From positions 62,001-126,000 of the forward strand of contig NZ_BCXA01000018.1 in assembly GCF_001894865.1 (NCBI RefSeq): DNA of 64,000 nucleotides, in the 5' to 3' direction. How positions within the stretch are numbered: position 1 is the stretch's first letter; the number at the start of each line of letters is the position of its first letter. The notes below the pieces were generated by a model. That model had not been told where the DNA came from. It saw nothing but the letters and a program-made list of their open reading frames with translations, and ran no database searches. This stretch comes from Rhodococcus maanshanensis NBRC 100610 (GTDB lineage Bacteria; Actinomycetota; Actinomycetes; Mycobacteriales; Mycobacteriaceae). Below are positions 17,300-25,770 of this stretch, in pieces. Made by a program: the position numbers and the translations under genes.

Positions 17300-18481
17300 T
17301 CAGAAGACGACGAGCTTCGGATCGCGCTCGAGTCCGAGCACCATCCGGCCGTAATGCTGGAAGTTGGCGCGGGTGAACGAGACGTGACTGGCCATCATGT
17401 GGATGTCGCGCCACTTCTGCTGCATCGGGCTGGTCTCCTTGAACCCGGAGGTGCCACTCAACGCGAACAGCCGATCGACCGAGTCGACGAGCAATTCGGC
17501 AACGCGGTTGTAGTCGCGCAGGATCTCCGCGCGGTCGGCCAGCTCGAAGGTCCCGGAGGTCCGTGCCGCGGTCAGGATTCTCCGCACCGCAAGCTGTGCC
17601 AGGTCGAGGTCGGCCGCGGTCCGCGCGACCGCCTCCTGGACGATCTCCGATCCGGCCGTCTGTGCTCGTCCGCGCGCCCAGTCGACGAAGTGGTCGTAGG
17701 CGTCCAGTGCCGTACCCATCATGGGGCCAAGGAACGTCAGCCCAGCGTGCAGCGCCAACGGCTGGCGGTAGAGCGCACCCTGGTTGACCTCCCTACCGGG
17801 AGCGTCTCCTGCCACCAACGCCGCCGCCGCGAGCACGAAGCCGTCGGGCACGAAGACGTCGTCTACGACGATCGTCTTGCTGCCGGTCCCCCGCATCCCC
17901 GCGGCGTACCAGTCGTCGTCGATCGTGTAGTCGCCTGGCTTCACCAGGAAGTGGTGATTTGCGGGTCGGCCGCCATCCTTGATCAGTCCGCTCACGATCA
18001 CCCAGGACGCGTGGTCCACTCCGCTGGCGAAGCCGTGCCGGCCGGTGAGCCGATACCCGCCGTCGACCCTTTGCACAGTTGCGGCGGGTGCGAGCGATGC
18101 TGCAACGCATGCATCAGGCCCGTCAGCCCAGACGGCCTCCTGTGCGGCCTGAGGGAAGAACCCGACCATGTGCGCGTCGTGCGGAAGCAATGCCGCGCAC
18201 CAGGCCGTAGAGGCGCAGGCTCGACCGAGCTCCAACGACACCTCGTACATTGTGTCGAGCGAGAGCTCATCGCCACCGAACCGGCGCGGGGCGAGAATTC
18301 GCCCACCCAGCCCGGCCGCGACGATCTCCGCGATCGACTCGCGCGGGACCGCACGCATAGCCTCCGTCTTGGCGGCCCGCTCTCGGATCTGCGGTGCCAG
18401 GGCGCGCGCACGCTCCACGAGCGTCGCGTGCAGGGTCGCCAGGTCGCCAGACCCATCAATCTCTTTGACTACCATGGTCAT
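17300..18481 (-). CDS. HsaA-like flavin-dependent aromatic monooxygenase
   Basis: 393 residues with the acyl-CoA dehydrogenase fold. Group D flavin monooxygenases such as HsaA and HpaB-type hydroxylases share this fold, length and motifs seen here: the N-terminal helix bundle, CASTAWCAALLPHDAHMVGFFP, GRHGFASGVDHASWVIVSG, and the C-terminal SGTSGFKETSPMQQKWRDIHMMASH. It would use reduced FMN and oxygen to add a second ring hydroxyl, giving a catechol for the adjacent extradiol dioxygenase. True acyl-CoA dehydrogenases have a catalytic Glu not evident here. RBS TGGAGATGG. Between oxygenase beta 2 and extradiol copy 1 in the operon. An IacA/indole-oxygenase type role is also possible. Confidence 0.88.
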   Translation of the reverse strand: MTMVVKEIDGSGDLATLHATLVERARALAPQIRERAAKTEAMRAVPRESIAEIVAAGLGGRILAPRRFGGDELSLDTMYEVSLELGRACASTAWCAALLPHDAHMVGFFPQAAQEAVWADGPDACVAASLAPAATVQRVDGGYRLTGRHGFASGVDHASWVIVSGLIKDGGRPANHHFLVKPGDYTIDDDWYAAGMRGTGSKTIVVDDVFVPDGFVLAAAALVAGDAPGREVNQGALYRQPLALHAGLTFLGPMMGTALDAYDHFVDWARGRAQTAGSEIVQEAVARTAADLDLAQLAVRRILTAARTSGTFELADRAEILRDYNRVAELLVDSVDRLFALSGTSGFKETSPMQQKWRDIHMMASHVSFTRANFQHYGRMVLGLERDPKLVVF

Positions 18482-18545
18482 CCATCTCCATTCCGGCCTG
18501 AACGGCCGAGTGTCGTCGGAGCAAGTCTCGACGCCGAGCAGCGAC

Positions 18546-19121
18546 CTAGAAAAGGACGCTCAGGTTCTTTGACTGCACGACGTTCTGATCCAGCAGGATC
18601 GTCCTCTTGGCGATCTTGAAGCCCTCCCCAACCACGCGCAGCACGTCCCGGCGTTCGCCCGCCCACATGTCGGTCTCGGACTCGAGCCGGTTGCGGTAGA
18701 GCAGGAAGTTGGACGACACGTCGTACTCCGGCGACTCCATGCCTGCAGCTTCTTCGCCGTCGCGCGGTGTGACGAGCACGTTCGTGATCAGATGTCGGCA
18801 CCGCGATGGTGGATCCTCCGCCCAATGGGTTCCTGAGTGCATCTGGTTCACCCTCAACTGGAGTGAGCTGAAGTTGTCGTAGAAGTGCGCCATCTCGATG
18901 CCCTCGGGGACCTCGTCTGCGTCACGCTGGCGACGAAGTCGGTTCTTACGCACAGGCATCCAGTAAAGAATGTCGTCGGCGAACAACTCCAGCCACTGCC
19001 CCCACTGCCAGTGGTCAAGCAACTGCGATTCACGGTAGAGGAACTGCTCGACCCGGTGCTGGAGCAGGACCTGCTCCAGCACGTTCGCGCCGGCTTCCAC
19101 GACTACGTCCTCAACCGTCAT
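18546..19121 (-). CDS. Ring-hydroxylating oxygenase beta subunit (pair 2)
   Basis: 191 residues, the standard size of biphenyl/naphthalene-class small subunits. Typical blocks: EQFLYRESQLLDHWQWGQWLELFADDILYWMPVR and the NVLV...DVSSNFLLYR beta sheet, ending NLSVLF. The ATG overlaps the alpha stop codon (ATGA at 19118-19121), which fixes the start and shows coupling. Pairs with 19118-20440. Confidence 0.93.
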   Translation of the reverse strand: MTVEDVVVEAGANVLEQVLLQHRVEQFLYRESQLLDHWQWGQWLELFADDILYWMPVRKNRLRRQRDADEVPEGIEMAHFYDNFSSLQLRVNQMHSGTHWAEDPPSRCRHLITNVLVTPRDGEEAAGMESPEYDVSSNFLLYRNRLESETDMWAGERRDVLRVVGEGFKIAKRTILLDQNVVQSKNLSVLF

Positions 19122-20440
19122 CGCGCACCTCCCGTGTTGCTGCCAGCTGTGACTGCGTCGGCGGTTCCGTTGCGCTCCTCCGGTGGGATCACAGGCCACG
19201 CCTCGGTGGTCATGAACTCCAGCCACCGTCGGTAGAAGCCGCGCTGCCCGGCCTCGCCGAAGAATGAATCGTGGTACTCGCCGGGGAAATCCGGGTGCTC
19301 GCGTTCGGTGCCGAGCCCCATTTCATAGTTCCAGGCCATCTTCCGCGCCTGATATCCCTGTTCGAGGACGCCGCTGATCATGCCCCAGTTCTCGCCGTCG
19401 TCGGTCTCCACGACGCCGGCAGCACCCTCGGTGAACGACGCCGAGATCTGTTGGGCGCGCTTTGCTTCCTCCGGCGCGTTCTTTTCCACGACGGTGAACG
19501 ACCAGATCTCGAACTTGTTGGGCCCCTTGGGGTGCCACACCCGAATATTGGCCGAGCCCGGTAGGCCGGAGAAGTTCGGAAACGCGTTGAAATTCGCGAC
19601 CATGTCGGCGCGATCGCCCACCCGCTCGCGCGCAATCCGGCGCTTCTCCTCGTTGTACTGACCGAGTGGATCGTCCTCGAATCGGGTGTGCCGTTCGAAC
19701 AGGAAACTCTCGCCATGTCCCTCGCGGAGGGAAACGTGCGCACCGTCCTTGGCGTCGAAGCCGGGACCGAACGACAGCAACGACGAGAGGTGGGTGGTCG
19801 TAGCGTGGTAGGTGTCGCCGGCAAACTGCTCGGCAGCCAGCTTCCAGTTGGCGTTGATCGTCCACTTGATCGCGCCCGGAAGGACTTCGATGCCACCCTC
19901 GGCGTGGTCGACCCAGCCGTCGATGTAGTACTTGAGATCGCCCAGGTAGTCGTGCAGCGGCGGCGCGGTGGGGTCGAAGTTGCCGAAGATCATTCCCTTG
20001 TAGCTGTCGACCTGGGCTACCTGGATCAGGCCATTGTCCTCGAGCGACAGCTTGCCGAAGTACGCGTCCTCCTGGTTGGGGACGCTCTGCAACTTGCCCG
20101 CGCTGTCGTAGGTCCAGCCGTGGTAGGTGCACATGAACGAGCGGGTGTTGCCCTCTTCCGCGCGACACACGCGCATGCCTCGGTGCCGGCAGGCGTTGAG
20201 GAACGCCTTGACGCTGCCGTCCGGCTGGCGCACGACCAGCACCGGGTCTCCGCCCATATAGGTCGCGAAGAAGTCGTGCGGATTCGGGATCATGCTGTCG
20301 TGTGCCAGGAACAGCCACGAACGCCCAAAAATGCGTTCCTGCTCTAGCTTGTAGATCTCGTCGCTGATGAAGATCTCGGGCCCGATGCTGCCCTGATTCC
20401 AATTCACCAACGAATGCAGATAATCGGCGTCAACGGCCAC
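19118..20440 (-). CDS. Ring-hydroxylating oxygenase alpha subunit (pair 2)
   Basis: 440 residues from a GTG with AAAGGGGGATAATC upstream; the extension to 20524 is not protein-like. Rieske ligands Cys84, His86, Cys104, His107 (CRHRG, CTYHGW). Mononuclear iron site: Asp209, His212, His217 in AGDTYHATTTH, with a distal acid expected near the C-terminus. It resembles the NidA/BphA-type actinobacterial dioxygenases acting on bi- or polycyclic or alkyl aromatics. Ferredoxin and ferredoxin reductase genes directly upstream make this a complete three-component dioxygenase (oxygenase, ferredoxin, FAD reductase). Confidence 0.94.
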   Translation of the reverse strand: MAVDADYLHSLVNWNQGSIGPEIFISDEIYKLEQERIFGRSWLFLAHDSMIPNPHDFFATYMGGDPVLVVRQPDGSVKAFLNACRHRGMRVCRAEEGNTRSFMCTYHGWTYDSAGKLQSVPNQEDAYFGKLSLEDNGLIQVAQVDSYKGMIFGNFDPTAPPLHDYLGDLKYYIDGWVDHAEGGIEVLPGAIKWTINANWKLAAEQFAGDTYHATTTHLSSLLSFGPGFDAKDGAHVSLREGHGESFLFERHTRFEDDPLGQYNEEKRRIARERVGDRADMVANFNAFPNFSGLPGSANIRVWHPKGPNKFEIWSFTVVEKNAPEEAKRAQQISASFTEGAAGVVETDDGENWGMISGVLEQGYQARKMAWNYEMGLGTEREHPDFPGEYHDSFFGEAGQRGFYRRWLEFMTTEAWPVIPPEERNGTADAVTAGSNTGGAR

Positions 20441-20583
20441 GATTATCCCCCTTTCATTTCTTGCGCGGTCTCGGTTTGGAGAGACTTGTCGCACTCCGAC
20501 GATGTCGTTCAATGTCTGCGTCACAGCTAATCAGCGCCCTCGTGCGCAGTCGATGTACCTGTTCTGGGCTTTGGAACGAGTCT

Positions 20584-20916
20584 TCAGCTCTCGACGACGA
20601 CGTATATCGCGCCATCGACGACCTGAACCTCATACTTCGCCAACGGTGCCGAGGCCGGCGGTGCGGTGACCGCGCCGGTCTTGATGCAGAACTTGGCGAA
20701 ATGCCATCCGCATTCGATCTGACCGTTCTCGATGAATCCCTCGTCCGACAGCGACGACTTGTCGTGCGAACACCAGTCAGCGGTCGCATAGAATTCACCG
20801 TCGATGTTGTAGACCGCGATGGGGGGCTGGGTGTTCACCCGGGTCACATTTCCGGCCGTGAGTTCCTCTACCCCACATACCCGGACCAGGTTCTCCGACT
20901 TCTCCGTAGTTGTCAT
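20584..20916 (-). CDS. Rieske [2Fe-2S] ferredoxin
   Basis: 110 residues of the BphF type. Cluster ligands Cys49 and His51 (WCSHD) and Cys69 and His72 (ECGWHF). It carries electrons from the reductase encoded at 20930 to the oxygenase encoded at 19118, in the cytoplasm. RBS AAGGAGGAAGCA is strong. It is the only free-standing Rieske ferredoxin in the window although there are three oxygenases, so it may be shared. Confidence 0.94.
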   Translation of the reverse strand: MTTTEKSENLVRVCGVEELTAGNVTRVNTQPPIAVYNIDGEFYATADWCSHDKSSLSDEGFIENGQIECGWHFAKFCIKTGAVTAPPASAPLAKYEVQVVDGAIYVVVES

Positions 20917-20929
20917 TGCTTCCTCCTTT

Positions 20930-22177
20930 TCACCGATATGTGCCGCTGTCCAGCGACGAGGCCTCGCCGATCTTGCGTATGTCCACGGCCGGGTCGGCGA
21001 GCAACGCCGGATCCGGGCGTACCCGCTTGTCGATCAGGTTCATTGCCATTCGAACGTCGCGTCGTCGGTTGACCCCGACCACACCGGCGAGCACGCCATC
21101 GCGCAGATGGAACACGGTGAACTCCACCGATTCCGGGTCGCCGCGCCACACCAGATCGTCGGAGACCCGCGGGTGGCCTGCGACCTGAATATTGGTGTCA
21201 CCTTGATCGGACCAGAACCACGGCACATCCCGGTAGGGCTCGCGGCGGCCAACCATCGAGCGTGCCGCCGCGATTCCCTGGTTCTGTGCGTTCTGCCAAT
21301 GCTCGAGCCGGATACGTTCTCCGGCGAGCTCGTTGGGATGGCTGGCGACGTCTCCCGCGGCGTACACATTCGGCATCGACGTTTCGCAATATTCGTCGAC
21401 GACGATTCCGTTGTCGATGTCGATACCGGAGTCGCGGGCAGCGTCGATCGCGGGTACGACACCGATTCCGATCACAACGAGGTCGGCGGCGACCGCGAAC
21501 CCGTCGGTGGTGTGCACCCGGCGCGCGCGGCGATCGCCCTCGATCCGCGCCACCTCCGCGTTGGTCCGGATGCGCACGCCACGGTCCGAATGCAGCCTCG
21601 AGAGGCGATCTCCGATCTGCGCGCCAAGCACCCTGCGCATCAGTCCGGCATCACGCTCGAGCACCGTGACGTCGTTGCCCAACGCCAGCGCCGATGCTGC
21701 GAGCTCGATTCCGATCAATCCGCCGCCGACGATGACGACGGATCCGCCGGCGCGTAGCTGGTCGCGGATGGCGATCGAGTCGTCGACTGTGCGCAGCAGG
21801 TGCACGCCGTCAAGATCCATGCCGGGGACGTCCGGACGCCGTGGTGTTGTTCCGGTGCACAGCAGCACCTTGTCCGCCGGGATCGACCGTCCGCGGTCGA
21901 GCTCGACGCGGCGACCGTGGGCGTCGATGCGTGTCGCCCGGGCACCAAGCAGCAACTCGATGTCGTTGTCGGAATAGAACTCCGCGGGATGGATCAGTGT
22001 CTCGCCGGGCTGCTTGTGTCCAAGGATCAACTCCTTGGACAACGGCGGGCGATCGTAGGGCAGATGGTTCTCGGCACCGACCAGGACGACGCGGCCGTCG
22101 AACCCCTCGGTACGAAGCGCCTCGACCGCGCGCGCGCCGGCCAGGCTCGCGCCGACCACGACGTAGGTTTCAGTCAT
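20930..22177 (-). CDS. FAD-dependent ferredoxin reductase (BphG-like)
   Basis: 415 residues of the pyridine-nucleotide-disulphide-like ferredoxin reductase family. FAD motif VVVGASLAGARAVEALR at residues 6-22, NAD motif VVIVGGGLIGIELAAS near 150, and TSMPNVYAAGDVAS for the FAD ribityl region. It oxidises NADH and reduces the Rieske ferredoxin encoded 13 bases downstream. The Shine-Dalgarno site is weak, so translation may depend on the upstream gene. A C-terminal reductase domain follows (PESVEFTVFHLRDGVLAG). Confidence 0.94.
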   Translation of the reverse strand: MTETYVVVGASLAGARAVEALRTEGFDGRVVLVGAENHLPYDRPPLSKELILGHKQPGETLIHPAEFYSDNDIELLLGARATRIDAHGRRVELDRGRSIPADKVLLCTGTTPRRPDVPGMDLDGVHLLRTVDDSIAIRDQLRAGGSVVIVGGGLIGIELAASALALGNDVTVLERDAGLMRRVLGAQIGDRLSRLHSDRGVRIRTNAEVARIEGDRRARRVHTTDGFAVAADLVVIGIGVVPAIDAARDSGIDIDNGIVVDEYCETSMPNVYAAGDVASHPNELAGERIRLEHWQNAQNQGIAAARSMVGRREPYRDVPWFWSDQGDTNIQVAGHPRVSDDLVWRGDPESVEFTVFHLRDGVLAGVVGVNRRRDVRMAMNLIDKRVRPDPALLADPAVDIRKIGEASSLDSGTYR

Positions 22178-22260
22178 TTCTATGTCTCTGTCATCTCGGT
22201 GTTCTGGTCAATGCCGGTGTTGTGTCATGGGTGAGGTCCTCGCACTCACGCACCCGCGGC

Positions 22261-23127
22261 TCAGTCGCGGTGGTGGCCCCACAGGCTGGTCGCGTCGTAG
22301 TTCGACACCCGCCAGGTGGCGTCATCGACGAGTCGACCGTCATAGCCGTACTCGACCTCGGAACCCGACGGGTTCTTCATGAAGAACGAGATCGCCAGGT
22401 CGTTGGTGTGTCGGCCCAGTGTCTCGGTGAGCTGCACGCCGCGAGTGTTCACCTCGTCGAGGGTGCGACCGACGTCGTCGATGTGGTCCACCTCCAGCAT
22501 GAAGTGGCCCAGGGCCGGAGCCAGTTTGTCGTTCTGTACGAAGGCAAGGCTGTGGTGACGCGGATTGACGTGCAGGAAATGCACCTTGCGCCCGTGGAAC
22601 TCGATGGTGTCGCTGAGCCGGAATCCGAGCGTGTCGAGGTAGAACTCCTTGGCCGCCGACAGGTCGGTGACGAAGAAGAAGACGTGTCCCAGGCCGAGAT
22701 CACCGGTGACGAAACGAACTCCGCGCGGGGAGACGAACGGCCGCTTCGGCACGCGCGCGCCGTAGAAGAACTCGAGGCGGTTCCCATCGGCGTCGGTGCA
22801 CCGCAGCAGGCCCTCGACCCGGCGCACGGCGGCGCAGTCGGGATCCTCCTCGACGGCGACACCGGCCGCGGCAAGCCGCTCCCCGAGCGCGTCGAGGGCC
22901 GGCCGGTTGGCGACCTCCCACCCGACATAGGCCGCGCCGCCGGCATCGCCACGATGGATCGCGAACCGCCAGCCGCGTTCGTCGGCTCGCAGCAGCACGG
23001 TTTGATCGTCCGAGTTCTCCGCTGCGGAAACATCCTGCAGGCCAAGAACTTCTGTCCCATACGTGCGCCAGGCCTCCAGATCCGTCGCGTAGAGTCCCAC
23101 GTAGCCGAGCCCGACAACTTCAGTCAT
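22261..23127 (-). CDS. Type I extradiol dioxygenase (BphC-like), copy 2
   Basis: 288 residues from the ATG MTEVVGLGYV; longer frames upstream to 23541 are not protein-like. Two VOC domains. Metal ligands His148 (GLGHVFFF), His208 (GHFMLEV) and Glu259 (VEYGYDG), plus the catalytic HHSLAF. It is clearly paralogous to copy 1 at 16343 but differs enough to suggest a different catechol. Two ring-cleavage enzymes in one operon point to a substrate with two rings or two successive catechols. RBS AGGAAGG lies a little far from the ATG. Confidence 0.93.
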   Translation of the reverse strand: MTEVVGLGYVGLYATDLEAWRTYGTEVLGLQDVSAAENSDDQTVLLRADERGWRFAIHRGDAGGAAYVGWEVANRPALDALGERLAAAGVAVEEDPDCAAVRRVEGLLRCTDADGNRLEFFYGARVPKRPFVSPRGVRFVTGDLGLGHVFFFVTDLSAAKEFYLDTLGFRLSDTIEFHGRKVHFLHVNPRHHSLAFVQNDKLAPALGHFMLEVDHIDDVGRTLDEVNTRGVQLTETLGRHTNDLAISFFMKNPSGSEVEYGYDGRLVDDATWRVSNYDATSLWGHHRD

Positions 23128-23270
23128 GATCGCGTGTCGCCTTCCTGATGGTCCGCCGGAATCCGTTGTGTTGGTTCCGGCTTGGGTGGTCAGCTTGGGT
23201 GAGGGATCCCGGTCTCGACAACGCCCTCGATCCGCCTGTCGGAACGCCGACAGGGCGCCGTCGAGTGTGG

Positions 23271-24116
23271 TCAAGCGGCAAGGAACGCCCGCACAGCAGC
23301 GACGAAGTCGCTCGGACGCTCGAACGGTGGCCAATGGCCACAGTTGTTCAGCACCACGAGGTCGGCGGTCGGTAGGTAGCCCAGCAGCATCAGCGCCCCC
23401 TCCAGGGGAACCATGCGGTCGAACCGTCCGTGCACGACCAGAGTCGGCACCTTGATCGTCGACAGCGCCTGCAGGTTGCTCCGGGCGACGATCGTCGAAC
23501 GCGTCCATGCCTCGGCATGCTCGGGCTCTCGCAGCCGCCACGCATACATCCGCTCGACGAGGTCGTCGCCGATCAGATCGGGGTCAAACACGATGCCGCG
23601 AAGCAACCGCGCGATTCTGTCGCGATCGGCCGGACCCGACTGACATTCGTCGAACAGCCGCCCCACCTCGGTGGGTGCAGGCGCGAGCAGGTACGGGTCG
23701 CCGCCGGTGGACGCGCTACAGCCGCCGACGATGAGTCTGCCGACGCGTTCGGGTGCCGTCATCGCCATGTCGAGCGCGACCGTCCCGCCGGTCGACACGC
23801 CGAGCATCGTCACGGTGTCGAGCCCGAGCTCGTCGAGCACCGCCAGTGTGTTCCGTACATACAGGTCGTGTACGGGCTCATGGAACTCGCGGGGACTGCT
23901 GCGCCCGAAATTGGGGTAGTCCACCACGATGCAGCGATGATCGGCGGCCAGGTCCGCGAGAATCCGGTGATAGGTCAACCATGCCGTCGTGCCGGGTAGC
24001 GGCCCGAATGCCTGTTGTATGACCAGCGGTTCGCCCGAGCCGATGTCGTGGTAGTGAACCGCGCTCCCGTCGACCTCCAGGGTTCGGCTACTCGATTGCT
24101 CCGACATTTCGATCAT
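23271..24116 (-). CDS. Alpha/beta hydrolase (MhpC/BphD-like C-C hydrolase)
   Basis: 281 residues, alpha/beta-hydrolase fold. Nucleophile elbow GVSTGG with Ser108, an acid in HGRFDRMVP at about 232, and His in NNCGHWPPFERP at about 260, so the triad is complete. With two extradiol dioxygenases in the operon, the likely role is hydrolysis of a meta-cleavage product into a dienoate and a carboxylic acid. Unusually, the segment after the first strand reads QQAFGPLPGT instead of the usual HGxGPG oxyanion-hole motif, so other ester or C-C substrates are possible. RBS AGAGGAGCTGCA. Confidence 0.85.
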   Translation of the reverse strand: MIEMSEQSSSRTLEVDGSAVHYHDIGSGEPLVIQQAFGPLPGTTAWLTYHRILADLAADHRCIVVDYPNFGRSSPREFHEPVHDLYVRNTLAVLDELGLDTVTMLGVSTGGTVALDMAMTAPERVGRLIVGGCSASTGGDPYLLAPAPTEVGRLFDECQSGPADRDRIARLLRGIVFDPDLIGDDLVERMYAWRLREPEHAEAWTRSTIVARSNLQALSTIKVPTLVVHGRFDRMVPLEGALMLLGYLPTADLVVLNNCGHWPPFERPSDFVAAVRAFLAA

Positions 24117-24141
24117 TGCAGCTCCTCTGAGCGGTCACAGG

Positions 24142-24792
24142 TCAACTGATCGCTCCGCCACCGATGCGCAGGTCCGCTCCGTCGTGCTGGACAGCGATCG
24201 AAACGGCAAGCGACACAGCATGCTCGAGGGCATCCATCGACATCGACGGAGGTGGCGGACTACCGATCTCGAACGCGCGGCTGGGAACGACAGGTATGTG
24301 CACCATCCCAACGCGCGCTGACGTCTCACGAGAGAGGTGCCGGGCGAGATAGAACGTCTGGTTGCACAAGTAGGTGCCGGCTGTGTTCGAGACGTAGCCC
24401 GGAATGCCCGCGCGACGCCAACCCGCCACGATCGCCTTGACCGGCAACGTGCTCAGGTAGGCGGCGGGTGCCCCCGGCTCGACGAACTCGTCGATCGGTG
24501 TGCGTCCATCGGTATCCGGAATCGGGAAGTCCCGCACATTGATTGCGACACGCTCCAGCGCGGGCGCGGTGCGCCCTGGTGCCACCCCGGTGATGACGAT
24601 GACGTCCGGGCGCGAGCACTCGATGGCGTTGGCCAGTGCGCCCCGCACCGACTCGGTGTCCACCGGCAGAACGCGACCGAAGACGTCGCACCCGGCGATC
24701 CGCTGCCCGTCGAACCGGCGCGCGATCACCCCGCTGGGGTTGTCTGCCTCCTCGGCGTATGCCCCGAATCCCGTGACGAGTACCCGGCTCAT
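24142..24792 (-). CDS. Pyroglutamyl-peptidase I-like cysteine peptidase
   Basis: 216 residues of the peptidase C15 family. The triad is complete and well spaced: Glu80 (ALERVAINV), Cys143 (GTYLCNQTFY) and His165 (MVHIP), close to the family's Glu81/Cys144/His168. These enzymes cleave N-terminal pyroglutamate, a five-membered lactam amide. The start overlaps the stop of the upstream hydrolase gene (ATGA), so it is translationally coupled inside an aromatic-degradation operon, an odd place for a peptidase. It may act on an amide or lactam intermediate of the pathway; that is inference. Confidence 0.9.
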   Translation of the reverse strand: MSRVLVTGFGAYAEEADNPSGVIARRFDGQRIAGCDVFGRVLPVDTESVRGALANAIECSRPDVIVITGVAPGRTAPALERVAINVRDFPIPDTDGRTPIDEFVEPGAPAAYLSTLPVKAIVAGWRRAGIPGYVSNTAGTYLCNQTFYLARHLSRETSARVGMVHIPVVPSRAFEIGSPPPPSMSMDALEHAVSLAVSIAVQHDGADLRIGGGAIS

Positions 24793-25550
24793 GCCGCCGA
24801 CGCCAGCGCACACCGCGCCTGAAACGAGGCGAACTCGACGACGAATTGCTCTGTGCGCTCGAGCATCACCGATGACTGAGTCAGACCGGGCGCGATGAAG
24901 AGTTGGGTGTTCGGTGCTTGCTTGTGCCAGATGAACGCGTCGTCCACCGGGTGGATCGGGTCGTCGAGATCGCCGCGGCACACCAGGGTGGGTACTGTGA
25001 GGTCGGCGAGATGCGGCCGCAGCGTGAAGTACTCCTGGAACTCGGCGGTGCTGCGGGTCCTCGCGTAGAAGTCCACGGCGTCACGCCAGTCATCGCCGTG
25101 CAGGCTCTGCCATTCGCGGGCCTGCTCGCCGTCCGGATCGACATTGGTGAAAACCGTATTGAGCGAAGCATTTCCGCTGTTGCTCAGGCCGATGATCGGT
25201 GCGTCGACCGTCAGCGTGCGCACCCGGGCGGCGTCGTCGAGCACCAGCCTGCCGGCGATCCGCGAGCCGAGCGACACCCCTGCCACATGGACCTGGTCGA
25301 GCCCGAGTTCGTCCAACAGCCGCCAGAGGTCCTCCACCCACACCTGCGGTCGGGTCAGTGGCGCGACCCGCTGGCTTCGCCCGAGCCCCCGAAGGTCGGG
25401 CACGATCACCCGGTACTCGCGGGCAAGCTGCGGAACGAGGTCACCGAACCACCGTCCGGAGGCGGCTGCGCCGTGCACCAGCAGCAGCGGCTCCCCCTGC
25501 CCCTGATCCTCGTAGTAGACCTCGACGCCGTCGACCGCCAATCTGGCCAT
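24789..25550 (-). CDS. Alpha/beta hydrolase with missing catalytic His
   Basis: 253 residues from an ATG with AAAGGAAA upstream; first gene of the 11-gene operon. Alpha/beta hydrolase fold: oxyanion loop VHGAAASG (25-32), nucleophile Ser93 in GVSLGS, acid Asp near 197 (CRGDLDDPIHP). Where the catalytic His should be (a GH before MLERxEQF), the sequence is PGLTQSSVMLERTEQF, with Leu/Thr/Gln at 223-225. Either a different His serves (for example His209) or the protein is not a Ser-His hydrolase. It may be a C-C hydrolase relative or a cofactor-independent enzyme. Divergent from the DmpH-like gene at 25771. Confidence 0.85.
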   Translation of the reverse strand: MARLAVDGVEVYYEDQGQGEPLLLVHGAAASGRWFGDLVPQLAREYRVIVPDLRGLGRSQRVAPLTRPQVWVEDLWRLLDELGLDQVHVAGVSLGSRIAGRLVLDDAARVRTLTVDAPIIGLSNSGNASLNTVFTNVDPDGEQAREWQSLHGDDWRDAVDFYARTRSTAEFQEYFTLRPHLADLTVPTLVCRGDLDDPIHPVDDAFIWHKQAPNTQLFIAPGLTQSSVMLERTEQFVVEFASFQARCALASAA

Positions 25551-25770
25551 GGGTGAATTTCCTTTCGCTCCAACTCTGAATGTCGAGGCACCAGGATCGT
25601 GACGGGCACACCGTCCGGCAACACCCGCGTTCCACAGGACGGCAAGCGCATGCACCGATGCAGCGGTTCGCCTGTGATGTTCCGGGGGACGGACCGCGGA
25701 GATTCTCACGTTCGGCCGGTCAGGTCAGGGTGAGCGTTCACCATGCACGACAACGATGTGAGGATCAGGC

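Noticed and set aside
16343-18481. Reading the HsaA/HsaC-like pair as the cholesterol ring-degradation operon
   Set aside because: No kshA, kstD or hsaD/hsaE-G set is nearby and the flavin reductase is of a different family.
17216-18619. 467-codon plus-strand frame opposite the HsaA-like gene
   Set aside because: Shadow frame; the minus-strand product matches a known fold along its whole length.
15735-20440. Reading the cluster as an indole-3-acetate (iac) operon
   Set aside because: An acyl-CoA-dehydrogenase-like monooxygenase, flavin reductase, oxygenase and SDR fit, but the extradiol dioxygenases and hydrolases do not belong to the iac route, which ends in catechol.
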